Shown: positions 35,868 through 47,596, counted from the first letter of the stretch. The stretch: 64,000 nt of DNA from Rutpela maculata (GCA_936432065.2 OW386286.2:262775987-262839986); one strand, 5' to 3'. Notes: generated by a model not told the origin, from the sequence alone. Numbers and translations: made by a program.

Positions 35868-36590
35868 AAAAAAAATTTAATCAAATCAAACGCTTTTGAT
35901 CAAAACCATCTTATCCTATGTTTTTTGATATGCTGAAACTGATTCTGATATTTAAAAAAAATCTATCCCATCAGTTTTTGTCTACCACCCTTTTTATCCT
36001 CTAAAATGGCCTAATATTCTGATATAACTCTTCTGAAGTATTTTGGAGCGCTGAAACCAAATTTGAACAAAAAAAAATCTATAAAAAAGGTCTTGTCTTA
36101 AATTTTCTGAAGTATTTTGATGTGCTGAAGCCAACTTTGGGCAAAAAATAAATTCTATCGTCTCGGTTTCTCTTTGCCACCCCTAGGAGATAAAAGGGAG
36201 TTGTAGAGGGAAACTGACGTGATGGAAAAAAATGTTTTGTCCAAAATTGGCTTCAGCGCGTCAAAATACTTCAGTGAGTGGACTCGATCGGCGAAGTTAA
36301 GCACGGCCGGGCGAGTCCATCACTTGAATGGGTGACCGTAATTCATCTCGCCGTCCTGGTTAAGTGGTAGAGTAGCATTAGCTAAACTTCGCCAGGACGT
36401 TAATATAAATAAGGCATTAAAAACAAAAGTTAGATCGAAGCCTTAGGACAAGACCTATTTTTTGCCCTTTTTAGGATATAAAAACAAAAACTGATGCGAT
36501 GCTGATAGATTTTTTAAATATCAGAATCGGTTTTAAGATGTCAAAAAAACATATGATAGGAAGGTTCTGATCAAAAAGCCTATCAAAATA
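35868..36590. repeat. Fold-back element, interrupted
   Basis: CACAGGTCAACAAAAAAAAT at the left resembles the F units. Arms: TTTTGATCAAAACC...GATATTTAAAAAAAATCTAT against ATAGATTTTTTAAATATCAG and GGTTCTGATCAAAAA; and GAAGTATTTTGATGTGCTGA against TCAGCGCGTCAAAATACTTC. The right arm is split at about 36272-36437 by the 5S-like insertion. Confidence 0.8.
36272..36437 (+). mobile_element. 5S-rRNA-derived insertion (SINE3-type candidate)
   Basis: 36284-36338 reads CGATCGGCGAAGTTAAGCAC, then CGGGCG, ACTTGAATGGGTGACCG, which follows 5S rRNA from the CGATCACCGAAGTTAAGCA block through ACTTGGATGGGTGACC, that is, the internal promoter region. The 5' end of 5S is missing or replaced, and after the match comes unrelated sequence with a GTCCTGG...CCAGGAC hairpin and an A-rich tail. 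It sits inside one arm of a fold-back, so it arrived by insertion. Either a 5S-headed SINE or a 5S pseudogene. Confidence 0.6.
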
Positions 36591-36704
36591 TTTTTTCAAT
36601 CGGTTCAGGGATGTAGGAGAAATTGTCGAATTACAAAATCATTTTTTTTAAGCACGGCACCGCCACCCTTAAGCTGCACATGTCAGTGACTGACGTTGAT
36701 TTGG

Positions 36705-37497
36705 TCAACGATTGCGATTAGAAACACGAGTTTGTGAATTGCTTCTACTTTTGCAATTGTTGCAGTATGAAGTAGAAGGTTGAGGCTCGAAAGATTGATT
36801 AGAAAGTCTGGATTCTAAAGAGTTTAATCGAGAATGAAAAATTTCTTGTCTTTGTAAGACTTGATTTATTGAATCTTGAAAAGTAACTGAAAAATTCTTG
36901 ATGGTAGTAGTTAAATCCGATAATGGGGTTGATTCGGAGTCAAGAGGATTCTTTGAGTATGACGCGACCATCGAATTTTGACAAGATTCCCATATCCGAT
37001 CTGCAATATCGAGAATTTCTTTGGTGTCCGTTTTCCCTGACGCTGTAATAGCGATATACACGGTTTGAGGTAAACGTCTTTTCCATAATTTCATTAATAA
37101 CTCTTGACTAACCATGCTGAAACCTCCGACAGTATTCAGCATGGATCTATAGAAATCTGACGGCTTCAGATCACCCATCTGGGAACCTGAGAGTAAATCG
37201 TTTAGACGTTTTTCCTCACTCGATGATAAACGTGAAATCAAAATTTTCTTAGTTGAGATATAAATCTCTTTCAGGAGGATTAGATATTATATCGTATATA
37301 TTATCTATCACATCTAACGGCAAATTAGCTATAACTTGGTCGTACTTTTTTTTGTCATTGACAATCTTTGCAACAGAAAACTGTGATTCCATTTGGGCAA
37401 ACCAAATTTTAGGTTTTGATTTCCAAAACGGTGGTAGCTTGACAGATGTGACATAATGGTTTGAGGAAAATCCTCGTCTGAAGGTTGTATTGGCATA
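36705..37497 (-). pseudogene. gag: Ty3/gypsy (CsRn1-like) Gag fragment, copy 2
   Basis: N-terminal part (37497-37245) reads KLPPFWKSKPKIWFAQMESQ, KKKYDQVIANLP and PPERDLYLN. After a one-base loss in an A-run near 37245 the frame 37241-36705 continues ISRLSSSEEKRLNDLLSGSQ, KPSDFYRSMLNTVGG, LWKRRLPQTVYIAITASG, ADRIWESCQNSM and STSYCNNC. Collinear with copy 1 at 811-1 but clearly diverged. The end at 36705 is a stop; pol is absent and the sequence to the left is the fold-back. An additional frame shift lies near the start codon. Confidence 0.8.
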
Positions 37498-37499
37498 AT

Positions 37500-37980
37500 T
37501 AGTTGATTGACGATTGGTTGATTGACGGTTTTCTTAAGTTAAAAAGGGAAATGTACATTAACTCACTTACCAGTTTTCTGTGTATTCTTCTTTATATTCT
37601 TATTTATATTCTTTTTTAAGTGAAAAGGTTAACATCATCTGGACTCAATTTATAGTAGTATTATAATGGTTTCAAATCTGGGATGTTGATGTGTGTCAAT
37701 TTATAGTAACCAAATTATAAAATAAGTTTTAAGCGTTTCATTTTGCTTTCTACTTCTTTCAATGGGTTGCGAAAATTCCAGAATTCTCGGAGTTGGTTTA
37801 TTGGTTATCATGTATGGGTATTCTCTTGTGTTAAATTTTAATGAGATTTTCTTTTTGAAATACCGTCTATATCTCTATTTACTTGGGTTTTTGAAATAAT
37901 TTATAATTTCTTCATATCGATCTTCGAGTATAGAAATGGTTTTTGCTTACCCATCAACTAATTTCATTAATTAATATGAT
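37500..37980 (-). other. 5' leader of Ty3/gypsy copy 2
   Basis: Between gag and the primer site. Non-coding, A+T-rich. CTCAATTTATAGTA at 37645 and TCAATTTATAGTAA at 37698 resemble the LTR edge and may be relics of it. Confidence 0.45.
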
Positions 37981-37985
37981 CACGT

Positions 37986-38020
37986 CAGATCAGAAGATTG
38001 TGTGCTCGTCGGGGTCACCA
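37986..38020 (-). promoter_or_regulatory. Primer binding site with extended tRNA-Trp-like tract
   Basis: CGTCGGGGTCACCA (38007-38020) is the 3' end of tRNA-Trp including CCA, next to the LTR. Immediately to its left, 37986-38006 reads CAGATCAGAAGATTGTGTGC, which resembles the anticodon-arm-to-T-arm stretch of tRNA-Trp; about eight bases between the two parts of the tRNA are missing. Copy 1 lacks this extension. Confidence 0.65.
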
Positions 38021-38442
38021 ATTTGTAGCAAAAGCTATAATAAAATAAAATTTTGTTGGAAATATACGTATATTACAGTTGTTTTTATAACATCGTTTTT
38101 ATTTCATGTACATACAAAAATATTTTTGTTTCTTGTATATTGTTTTTCATGGTATCCCTAGAAACTTCTGTCTTCCGTAGTAATATGAAAGCGCGTGAGT
38201 GAGTGAGTGACTCGCTATCGCTATATAATTTATAGCAAAAGCTATAATAAAATAAAATTTTGTTTGAATATACGTGTATTATAGTTGTTTTTATAATATC
38301 GTTTTTATTTCATGTACATATAAAAATATTTTTGTTTCTTGTTGTATATTGTTTTTCATGGTCTCCCTAGAAACTTCTGTCTTCCGTAGTAATAAGAAAG
38401 CGCGTGAGTGAGTGAGTGAGTGAGTGAGTCGCTATCGCTATA
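38021..38442 (-). repeat. Two tandem LTR units
   Basis: Unit 1 38021-38227 and unit 2 38228-38442 are close direct repeats: TAGCAAAAGCTATAATAAAA, TTTTATTTCATGTACATA, TGTTTTTCATGG, AAACTTCTGTCTTCCGTAGT, then (GAGT)n and CGCTATCGCTATA. Unit 1 abuts the primer site. On the element strand each holds an AATAAA-type signal. They differ in GAGT number and point changes. Confidence 0.8.
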
Positions 38443-38459
38443 ATAAGCTGTTGTAAAGA

Positions 38460-39190
38460 TTATTTTGAATTACACCATCTCTAGATTTGAACGGCAATAG
38501 GATCTGTTGCACGCACTCTTCGCGTACATTTATTACTATCCCTTTTTCCCAGCCAAAGGATAGTTAATTATTCCATTTTTTTTTAGTGTATCACTAAATC
38601 TAAAACAGGTTTCTTCCTTAGCAACTGCGTAAACTACATGTCAAATATTATTGTTTTCCTTAACATTTCTTCCTTAATTATTTTTTTTTCGATCAAAATA
38701 TACCAGAATTTTTCCATGGTCTCAATTGCCTGCCGAATATTATTTTTCTCAGTCAAAATAGTTTTTTAGTGTAGTAGTGATTTTTTCACGATTACAATAC
38801 TTCTCTTCCATAAGCGAGGAATATAAAGAATTTGTAAAATTATCACTACTTGATACCTTCTGTTCATTAATTATCCTGTTTATTCAGTGATTACGTTGTA
38901 TATATTTCTTTACCAAAATTGTGTCAGATTTTTATCCTTGCCAACCACATTCCAGATATTATTTTCCTGTCGTTTTATTTTTTAAAGTATCTAACCTGTA
39001 TATTTTCCTGTATTGGGTAAGTAAAACATACCGTGTGTGTAGTCGCGGGCTAGGCATGGGGAGAAGAATTACAACATCGCGCGTGCCAGCTGGCTGAAAT
39101 GAAATAACAGAGCTGGACATGCAACAACACCTCGTTCCACAATGGAGTGCAAAATTTGTCAAAATGATTTCTCTCGGTGCAGGCTCTGTG
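38460..39190. other. No gene seen
   Basis: A+T-rich. Minus frame 38959-39162 unrecognised. Confidence 0.5.
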
Positions 39191-39194
39191 AAAA

Positions 39195-39425
39195 TTGAAC
39201 CGGCCTTAATTTAAGGTTAGGCTGTTGGGAATATAAAAATATAAACGCACCACATATAATAGATAACCCCCAAATCCAAAGCCAAGGCTGTCCGGAAGGG
39301 GGTTACAGATTTAGAAAAACGCACACATACATCCATACCCACCGATGTTGTCAATACCGGGGTTCGAGCTCGAACCCAGGACATGATAGACAGTCGGTCA
39401 GCAAATTCGCCACTCAATACCAAAT
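39195..39425 (-). mobile_element. Possible tRNA-derived SINE
   Basis: On the minus strand AGTGGCGAATTTGCTGACC resembles a Pol III A box and, about 30 bases later, GGGTTCGAGCTCGAACCCC contains a B-box-like GGTTCGA. Spacing suits a tRNA head. A non-tRNA body follows, ending in an A+T-rich tail. GGGTTCGAGCTCGAACCC is also an exact 18-bp palindrome, so the B box could be coincidental. No cloverleaf could be drawn. Confidence 0.35.
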
Positions 39426-39434
39426 TATCTGTAG

Positions 39435-39660
39435 TAATATATTAAGTGCACTAAAAATTATCGAAAATTTAGCATGAAAACGTGTTGCCTAGGAACTGCT
39501 TGAGTTAATTTTGATGAGATTTGACAATGGGGTCTGAGACGCAGTTTAGGGTATTTTCTCAGTCAAATCACATCAAAATGAACGAATGCGGTTTCTTAAA
39601 GGCAACACGCTTTGAATGCTGAATTTTCAGATTATTTTTAATGCACGAAATATATTTATT
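39435..39660. repeat. Fold-back MITE, about 225 bp
   Basis: AGCATGAAAACGTGTTGCCT faces AGGCAACACGCTTTGAATGCT; inner arms TTAATTTTGATGAGATTTGA / TCAAATCACATCAAAATGAA; outer ATATTAAGTGCACTAAAAAT / ATTTTTAATGCACGAAATAT. Confidence 0.85.
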
Positions 39661-39664
39661 AGAC

Positions 39665-40390
39665 TATTTCCAGAACAAAACATAGAACAAGAAATATTTT
39701 TTATTGATATTGATTCAACTAACGTTTTAGCTGTCAAGCCTAGTGCAATTTTCGCTAGCTATCATTATATGCAGGCCCGTTGAGAGGGGGGTACAGCCGG
39801 TACAAATTACTGGGGCCCAAGCGCAGTCAAGAGGCATCTGGCCGTCTTAAAAATTTCATGAAATTGCCATCTCATATGGGTATACCAAACCAACCGTACC
39901 AAAATCTTTCATTTTCCCAAGTATTAAACATACCTTGAATACCATCACAAGGCACCTGCATATCAAATATCAATGCAAAGAGAAAATTACTAAAATCGGT
40001 AGATCCACTAAATTGAAGTTCAAAATATAAGTAAGGTATCATTACCTTTGTCGGCAAAGAAATTTTCCAGCACGTATCTGCTTATCTGCTTGGAACCTCT
40101 TCTAAGTTATTTTCCCGAGGCCCAAAATCGTCTCGGCACGTGCCTGTGATAATATAGGCACCATCGACATCGGTATAGAGATAAATTGTATACTACTCTT
40201 AAAAAAACTATTTAAAAATGTGGGGCCCCGGCAAAAATTCTTGTACTGGGGCCCGCTCTGGCTCTGGACATTCCTGATTATATGTAAAATTATCACTTGG
40301 AATGCAATCTTCGCTGAAAGTTTGTTCTTATTGGTCCAAATTTTCAAAATCTTGCTACTTCATTGGTTCTTATAATGTGAGGGAAATTGT
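39665..40390. other. No gene; GGGGCCC-rich repeat scraps
   Basis: TACTGGGGCCC occurs at about 39813 and again at 40247, suggesting an old repeat. Minus frames 39872-40057 and 40102-40347 have no recognisable domain. Confidence 0.45.
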
Positions 40391-41855
40391 CGTATGTAAT
40401 ATCACTAGTGCTTAAAATTTTATCGAAAATTTTTTCGAAAGCGTGTTGCCTGGTAATATAAAGAGTGCAAATTGGCAGTTTATTATCTGATTAAATCCCG
40501 ACCGCTTTAGCGGGAGGGATTTAATCTTTGATAATAAACTGCCAATTTGCACGAGTTATATTAACTAGGGGCGACTTAGCTTGAGAAAAAATTTTTAGAT
40601 AAAATTTAAAGCACGAGTGGTATTTGAGGAGAATATTTCACGAATAAATAATTCATTAAGTATATCTTCAATATTATGTTTTCTCATTAACTGCCTTCAG
40701 ACGTTTTCTTGTCACTTTTTGGAGTTTACTGACCTTTATTTTCAATTTCATCATTAATTTGATATACAGAAATATTTCCAAACCGACTCATATTGTCAAA
40801 ACAGCAAATCTGAAACAAGCGCAGTAGAAACAACGGAGATTCGCTATATTTTAAAATAATCTAGTGACGTTTCCATGGCAACTAGTAAATAAAACGAGTT
40901 GAAACCTTAGATATTATAATATATAGACTGGCTTAACACCTTTCAGGCGTTTCTGAGGTGCAATACGACGAGGAACGATAGAGAGAGCACTACTTTAGTT
41001 CCGATGTCTCGCCCAAATAAAATATACACCCATGGTTCCGAGATTGACATAGAGAGCGCCATCTAGCGCTACAAGTTATATTCCATAATAAATAAATGTT
41101 CATCGACTTATATTTACGTATTTAATCCTTACTTTTAACTTACGAAGTTTATGAATTATGTTGAGGTTTGCTTTGTTAAGCAAAGAGAATTTTAAATACA
41201 ACAAATTATAATGTTTGATGCACAGCTTTGATTCAACGAGTTACTTTTTGGTAGATTACTATAATATGTAAGTACTATACATTTTTAGTTTGTTCCAGAG
41301 CGAATGTGTACTTGACATTTATAATAAATGATTTGCTTACCTTTGTAACTACGTTATTGAGCTATTGAAAGCTGTGCTTGACTTGTTCCTGTATTATGAG
41401 CTATATTAAGTACAATCTTTGTGTGTAATTGTTACCTGATTGAACACTAGGAAAACTGAAATAGTTACAGATAGGCAAAAGTTACAGCCTATATATTTCA
41501 GACAAGATTCGCTTTGGAATTGAGGTGTGTTTTTGTTTGCTACTACATAATACAATATTACAATTTACAAGGTAAGTACGTTAACCATTAATAATAAGCT
41601 AGAGAAGATATTTATAGATAAAACTTAAAAGCTCGAGTTGCCCTATTTGCCAAAAATATTTCACGACAAAAACGTCAAAAAATTTTCGCATATTTGCCGC
41701 CGCAGCGACCTAAAAAATTAGAGCGATAAATTTTGCATGTTGGTCCTGTCAAAAGCCGATCTAGCTTGAATTACCACTAATAATGACGTTTGATTGGTGC
41801 AATGTTTTGAAAAAAACGGGCTCTCATTGGCTATAGCGTTAATGAGTGAAATAAT
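40391..41855 (+). repeat. Composite fold-back element Y-Z
   Basis: Y head (40391-40630) is palindromic: TCACTAGTGCTTAAAATTTT against AAATTTAAAGCACGAGTGG, centre ATTAAATCCCG...GCGGGAGGGATTTAAT. Its downstream flank (40640-40760, ACGTTTTCTTGTCACTTTTT) and a second block (41560-41855, AATGACGTTTGATTGGTGCA) reappear in the same order on the opposite strand at 53420-53275 and 50805-50500. So a unit of about 1.5 kb is present twice, the minus copy being split by a mariner element. Confidence 0.72.
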
Positions 41856-42030
41856 CACTTATAATATCCCTAGAGCTTAAATTATTTCCGGAAATTTTTT
41901 CGAGGTCATGAATATTTTGAAAATTATCCCGATCCGTAGGCGAGGGATAATTTTCTTAAAATATTCATGAACGAGGAAAAATTTCCGGATATTAATTTAA
42001 GCTCGTGGGATATTCGGTAAGAAAATTTCA
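41856..42030. repeat. Fold-back, TCCCTAG-AGCTT family
   Basis: ATATCCCTAGAGCTTAAATT against AATTTAAGCTCGTGGGATAT, with ATTTCCGGAAATTTTTTCGA against inverse and an inner TCATGAATATTTTGAAAAT pair. Confidence 0.82.
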
Positions 42031-42203
42031 CACCATTATTTTATAAATATTATGCCAAAATTGAACATTTTTATTACGAATGACAAAAATTCATTCATCA
42101 TAGTGAACCATGAAATAACAACGGGTGGTTAAGTTCCACCACCTGTCATCGAGTCATTGTGTTTGTGCAATTCGCTAATTTATTAGATTGTGTTTTTGAA
42201 AAC

Positions 42204-42540
42204 GAAATTTCTTAGTGAAATAACATACCATTCTCCAAGTTTAGTTACATGAACTTTTTATAAATAACATAAAAACATATTATATTTCCGTTTTTTATTA
42301 ACTATCTACTAAAATTGGTGGAACATCATTTATTTTTGATAATTATTCTGAAGTACCTACCTACTTCAAGATTTATATGTTTAATAAAATAAGAAATTTC
42401 TTAGTGAAATAACATATCATTCTCCAAGTTTAGTTACATGAACTTTTTATAAATAACTTAAAAACATATTATATTTCCATTTTTTATTAACTTTGGTCTA
42501 CTAAAATTGGTGGAGCATCATTTATTTCTGATAATATTAC
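42204..42540. repeat. Tandem direct repeat, unit about 189 bp
   Basis: GAAATTTCTTAGTGAAATAA at 42204 and 42393, followed in both by TTCTCCAAGTTTAGTTACAT and ACTAAAATTGGTGGA. The second unit is shorter. Confidence 0.9.
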
Positions 42541-42544
42541 TTAA

Positions 42545-43330
42545 ATGCGAGCACAGGGAATGTATTCATTCTTGTCGCCGAGCCAATAATTAACAACTTC
42601 TAGGCGGCCATGGAATAATAAAAGGTAACAAGATAGTAATGGCTGCCGCACTTACAGACGTCCATTAGATTAATTTTTACATTCTAATCATAACAAAATT
42701 TGATTATCAGCCAAAAGAATAAAGTGCGTGGGCATATATCACACAAATGGCTCCAGGTTCTAAAACATATGGATTGTTATTTTGTGCAAAAAATATTCAG
42801 ATATTGAAAAATATCACGTCAGCTTACCTACTTGTCACAATTGGTTGAGGATATTCATTATGAAGAAATATCGGATGTAAAGCTATTCAGAAGAATCCAA
42901 GAATATCTTCAAGTAAATTTAATAGATTATCTAAATTAAAATTAAATAAAATTGTGTCGAAATATTTCATATATTTTATTAAACATAGACATTTATGTTA
43001 CTTACATGAGTTAATAAAATTTGTTAGTTTAATATATATTATTGTGATACCCACAACTTTATTTTTGTAAACAAAAAAATAAATATTAACATATTAATTT
43101 CTGTACTTATAATATCCTCGTGAATATCCTCCTTTGCGTCGCCAAATAAATTTAATTCTAAAAGCACTCCAACTCCGTCGCGTCTTTACTTTGACATTTG
43201 AAATTACAGAAAAATTTCCACTTATTAATTTGACAGGATGTAAAAAAATTCCGGAAATTTTTTGGGTTGCCATGGTAACTTAACAAAAAACAAGCCTCTG
43301 ATTGGTTAAAAAATGTGGTGTGAAATTTTC
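42545..43330. other. No gene seen
   Basis: A+T-rich. The segment 43265-43330 (GTTGCCATGGTAACTTAACA, TGATTGGTTA) resembles the flank of the 41.8-kb fold-back. Confidence 0.5.
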
Positions 43331-43334
43331 ACTT

Positions 43335-43455
43335 GTAATCTCCCTAGTGCTTGAATTATTTCTGGAAATTTTTTCGAGGACAGAATTTTCTTAAAAATTC
43401 GTGAGCGAGAAAAAATTTCCGAATTTTTAATTCAAGAGCGAGGGAGATTCGGTAA
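43335..43455. repeat. Fold-back, TCCCTAG-AGCTT family, short copy
   Basis: AATCTCCCTAGTGCTTGAAT against ATTCAAGAGCGAGGGAGATT. Same family as 41856-42030. Confidence 0.82.
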
Positions 43456-43479
43456 GAAAATTTTAGACCAAAATTACTT

Positions 43480-45585
43480 GACAAAAAAAAAACTTTAGAA
43501 ATGTTTGCAAAATCTTGTAGGCTGGTGCCGGTGATAGATTAATTTTTTTGGTTTTTATTTTTTTATGTGGTTTCCTCATATCTTAGTAAAATGAAATATT
43601 TAATAGTAGATAAAATATGGAACAATGAGAGTGAAGTGAAATTAAAACAAGTTTAGTATACTTATTTCTTATATTCCCTACGCTCTAGTAGCGTAAAAAT
43701 AATATAGCGAATTAATATTAGTCATAATAATTTATTTCGTATGCAATCTTTATACTACAGTAAAGGAAAATCAAGATGAAATGATATTTGCTGTGATTTA
43801 AAGTGGTGACAAATAATATCCCCTAAAAAAATCGCCAATAGCCATGGAATCAAAAGTGTCTTGGAATATGTCATAAAACGGCTTTGTACTTTATTTTTTG
43901 AGGAAAGAAGACGTACAAATGGAATTTTTAAAGCATTTGGAATTAGTTAATGATGTAAGGAAATATAGTAAGCCAGAATTGTACTTATTTAATTTAAAAT
44001 AAATATAAAAATATTTTTCGTAATATAAACGCCATTGTCTAATCATTGCTGTCAAATCAGGGAAATTTACACTTATTAATCATATAGGTAGGTGCTCATG
44101 GGTAAGTAAGATTTCCAAAAAATTTGATAGCAACAATGACAAAATAAACGTGTCCGATTGGCTAATAATGATTGGTATAAAATTTTCAAATTAATATACT
44201 TTTATTTTGTTTAGCTTTAGTTAACATTGTATATCATTTAATTCAGAGTACAATCAAATAAATTACGTTACAATATACGCGTACTGAAGACGCAGAGTAA
44301 CGCAGGGGCCGAATTCTGTGGCCGGTGACATTCAGACTATGTTATTTTCTATTTTTAAGGACGGTCTTCTAGAACTTCAACCGTATTTGTGTAATTATGC
44401 ATAATTTCAAATAAAGTCGCTCTGTTTTTAGACTTTTTTTATTCATACAAGAGACTGTGCAGGGAAAAGAAAAGAAAAAACCTGCTTAAGTTGTCAGCCA
44501 CTCAATACGCCTTAACCGACTGATGCATACAGTTATAGATAATGCAATAATTGTAAATATTTCAACTAATTTTCCGTCGAATTAACGAGACATTTTAAAC
44601 AAATGTCTCGTTAAAACAAACTAGTTTATTCTATTAAGAATTAATTAAATCTATTTTAGGATCTCTTCTCTGATTAAATCTGTGTTTAATTAACAGATAA
44701 ATCATCTCAAATTAATTAATTGAATTGAATAAATCTCGGGATTTACACTTAATTATTTATTTTCAGTATTTCATATTCAAAATCAAAACGTATATTAATT
44801 ATTCAAAAGCTTAGCGAGTTTAATCAGACATCTAACCTCTGAAGACAACAAGCAATGCGATAACTTATTTTACAGCACTACTACATGCAGTTTCTCATTT
44901 TCTGTAAATTTATAACGTTATGTTATTAATCTATGTTTGATATTAACCCAGATTAAGTAAGGTCTTTGACTATACATGTCATCACGCGTCCAAAGCAGGA
45001 TATATCAGTAATATGTTTAGCAAATGTATATTAATGTTAATAATAATAATAAATTGTCTTTATTAGAGAAAAGAAATATAACTTGCTTATTCTAAAGGGC
45101 GAAGTTTAGCATAACAGCTATTCTACCACTTCTACCCTTAAAAATATATTCGCTGTGGTAATTTATTCAACTTACTTTATGTAGTTTGTCCAAACCACTA
45201 CTTGTATGTCAACAATATTTATCCAAGGAACTCTACACCTTATATTCTATTCGTCTTCAATGTAGAAAACTTAAAGCTTGATATGTTTCTATAATATACC
45301 TTCTTTCTGTATATGTGTATATATGCACATCCGTACACAGTTCTCTAAAAGTCCATAGTTTAGATGGATGAGAATGCAGCTAATGACCATAGAAGTCGAT
45401 GCTGCGAAATCAAAAAAAAAAAAATATATATATATTCGCTATTGTCTGACGCTAGAAGAAAACTGTGACGTGATGGTGCAATTCTAACGTCAGAAAGATA
45501 CATGTCATGGAAAATATATAAATATACATGATATTATAATTAACCCTTTGACAGCTCAAGTCTGATATATGCACATGCGTTTGCA
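43480..45585. other. No gene; small hairpin
   Basis: Contains a perfect hairpin at 44581-44616 (TTAACGAGACATTT / AAATGTCTCGTTAA, loop TAAAC-like) and an (A)n(TA)n tract near 45413-45435. No supported gene. Confidence 0.6.
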
Positions 45586-45594
45586 ACGGCTCAA

Positions 45595-46985
45595 ATTTTT
45601 TTCTAATTTTTTTTTAAATCGTTATTTATAAATATTTCAGTATGTACTTTAGATATTATTTTCAATTTTGGTATGTGTTAAAAGCATATAAAACCATATA
45701 AATATTTCAGTTAGAAAAGTTATTTTATCTCTCCATCAGTAGCGTCCTCTGATATGTTTACCAAAAAAGTGGTACGCCACTGACATTTTTCCATGTGGAT
45801 ATTTTTTCTGATTAGCCTGGTCAATTCTACATGAAAACGGTCTCTTGCGTTTTTCTCGTCAGACGCACAGTTCTTGATTAAAAAAATTGAATTCAAATTA
45901 AAACTAATTATTATTAACATTGACAATGATAAACTTTGTTTTATAAAAATTGTTAGGAATGGCGTGCTTCCCGCCTATTAAGTGAATCGAATTACGCAGT
46001 CGTTCAAATATTCCCGGCGTATTCTGTATTGTTTCACACTAGGCAACTTTTAAATCTTCCAAAGTGTTAATGGGAGTTTTATACACCAGGGTTTAAGATG
46101 ATCCCACAAAAAGAAATCCAAAGTATTGAGATCGGAGGATCTTGCTGGCCATTGTTGAGGTCCTTCGGGACCTGTTCAACTATTAGGATAAACCACATGT
46201 AAATGATCGCGAACAATTATACTGAAAACTGAAATGATCAGGAGCTCCGTCGTGCATGTACCACATTTGATTTCTTAACGCAGTTGGTACATCTTCAAGT
46301 GGTAAGATTGTCCATTAAGGCACCTTGGCAGAAAAAAGGGCCTATAAGATTATTACCAGTAATTCCTACCCATACATCAACCGAAAATTGCTCTTGGAAA
46401 TGGGTTTCGGTTATGTCATGGGGTTTTCGACTGCGATGAATGCTCGAAAAGAATCGGCTATCTGGCAAGGCACGATTAAGATAACTTTCCTGATCCATAC
46501 TTCTGACTTTTGTTGCATCACCATCTGCTAGACCATATACGTAATACTTTGTCGCCATTTCCGCATTTATATAATTCACCATATTTACTGAGGTATTCGA
46601 ATAAAAACAGCGAAAAAATAAAATAAATTCAATGACACCCTAAAAATCAATGAAATAATACGTTGAGATGGTTTTGAACACCAACAACTTACTTTATGTC
46701 AACAAATATTGTTTTAAAAATGATATTTGTAAAAACGTCATTTATTCAGGATAACTAGATTTTTGTGTTCAAAAATTATTAATCAATACTGTTGAATGAA
46801 GCAATTTCAGTTTAATTGTTTTAATCAAGAACTCTGCCGAGAAAAACGCATTTTCAAGTAGAATTGTCCAGGCTATTAACACATACCAAAATTGAAAATA
46901 ATATCTCAAGTACTTTCTGAGATATTAGAAAATAACGATTTAAAAAAATATTTCAACACCCTGTAGCAAAAAATATATTCAACAC
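45595..46985 (-). mobile_element. Mariner-like element with long TIRs, decayed
   Basis: Inverted arms of more than 200 bp: TTTCAATTTTGGTATGTGTT at 45660 against AACACATACCAAAATTGAAA at 46878, and CCTGGTCAATTCTACATGAA against its inverse at about 46855. Right outer end contains CAACACCCTGTAG, a CAGGGTG-type terminus; the left terminus is not clear. Encloses the transposase relic below. Confidence 0.68.
45975..46582 (-). pseudogene. Tc1/mariner-superfamily transposase relic (DUF4817 type)
   Basis: From 46582 minus: a VNYINAEMATKYYVYGLADGDA helix-turn-helix start of the DUF4817 kind, a SRFFSSIHRS block, then after an internal deletion TETHFQEQFSVDVWVGITGN and LIGPFF of the DDE domain. In shifted frames near 46245-46080 come HDGAPDHFSF-like and WPARSSDLNTLDFFLWDHLK segments holding the second and third catalytic acid regions. 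Stops, frame changes and a deletion of the central part. Not functional. Confidence 0.75.
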
Positions 46986-46989
46986 CCTG

Positions 46990-47595
46990 TAGCAAAATAT
47001 ATAAGCGGTTGCGGAGATATGTTCATATGAACTTTTCTTCATAAAATGATCTAAGGAATCACACCCTGATATATTAGCACGTCATTAAGGAACACTCTGT
47101 ATATTATGCTCCCACATCTATTCAGTAAAGTGGATGTACATTTTATAAAATAATGGCAAATAAATATTATTATGAGAAGATATGACAGTTTGATGAGCAA
47201 AGTGTTGAATGTGCATAGTTTACTTGCTCTTTTTATCCGTTAACTAGAATTTTTTTAATGACAGTAATTTCTTTGTGTACATTTGCAAAAAAATGCAGTG
47301 CTTGAATATACAAAATTATTACCTTGGTAAACACGAAAAGACTGTTAAACAGCTCAAGACGCATACATCCGCTGCATCAATTTATTGTTAGCGCTGAAGG
47401 CACGTCTTCGTAAAACGTCATTAGAGGTAAAAAAGTTAAGAATAGATACAACTGTATATTCACACAGTTTTTCCCTTAGCTTATAATTAATTATGATAGA
47501 AAGAAGTTTGAGTACAACGTAAGTTTTTTATACCAATTTGTAAACATGAGTTGTAAATCCAAACTTAACTTCAAACATAATATATAATTCTTTGA
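46990..47595. other. No gene seen
   Basis: Includes further CACCCTG/ACACTCTG remnants (47060-47100) of TIR-like sequence. Confidence 0.45.
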
Positions 47596-47596
47596 A

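Noticed and set aside
39780..40270. Two GGGGCCC-rich segments
   Set aside because: Probably one old repeat; too little shared sequence to define ends.
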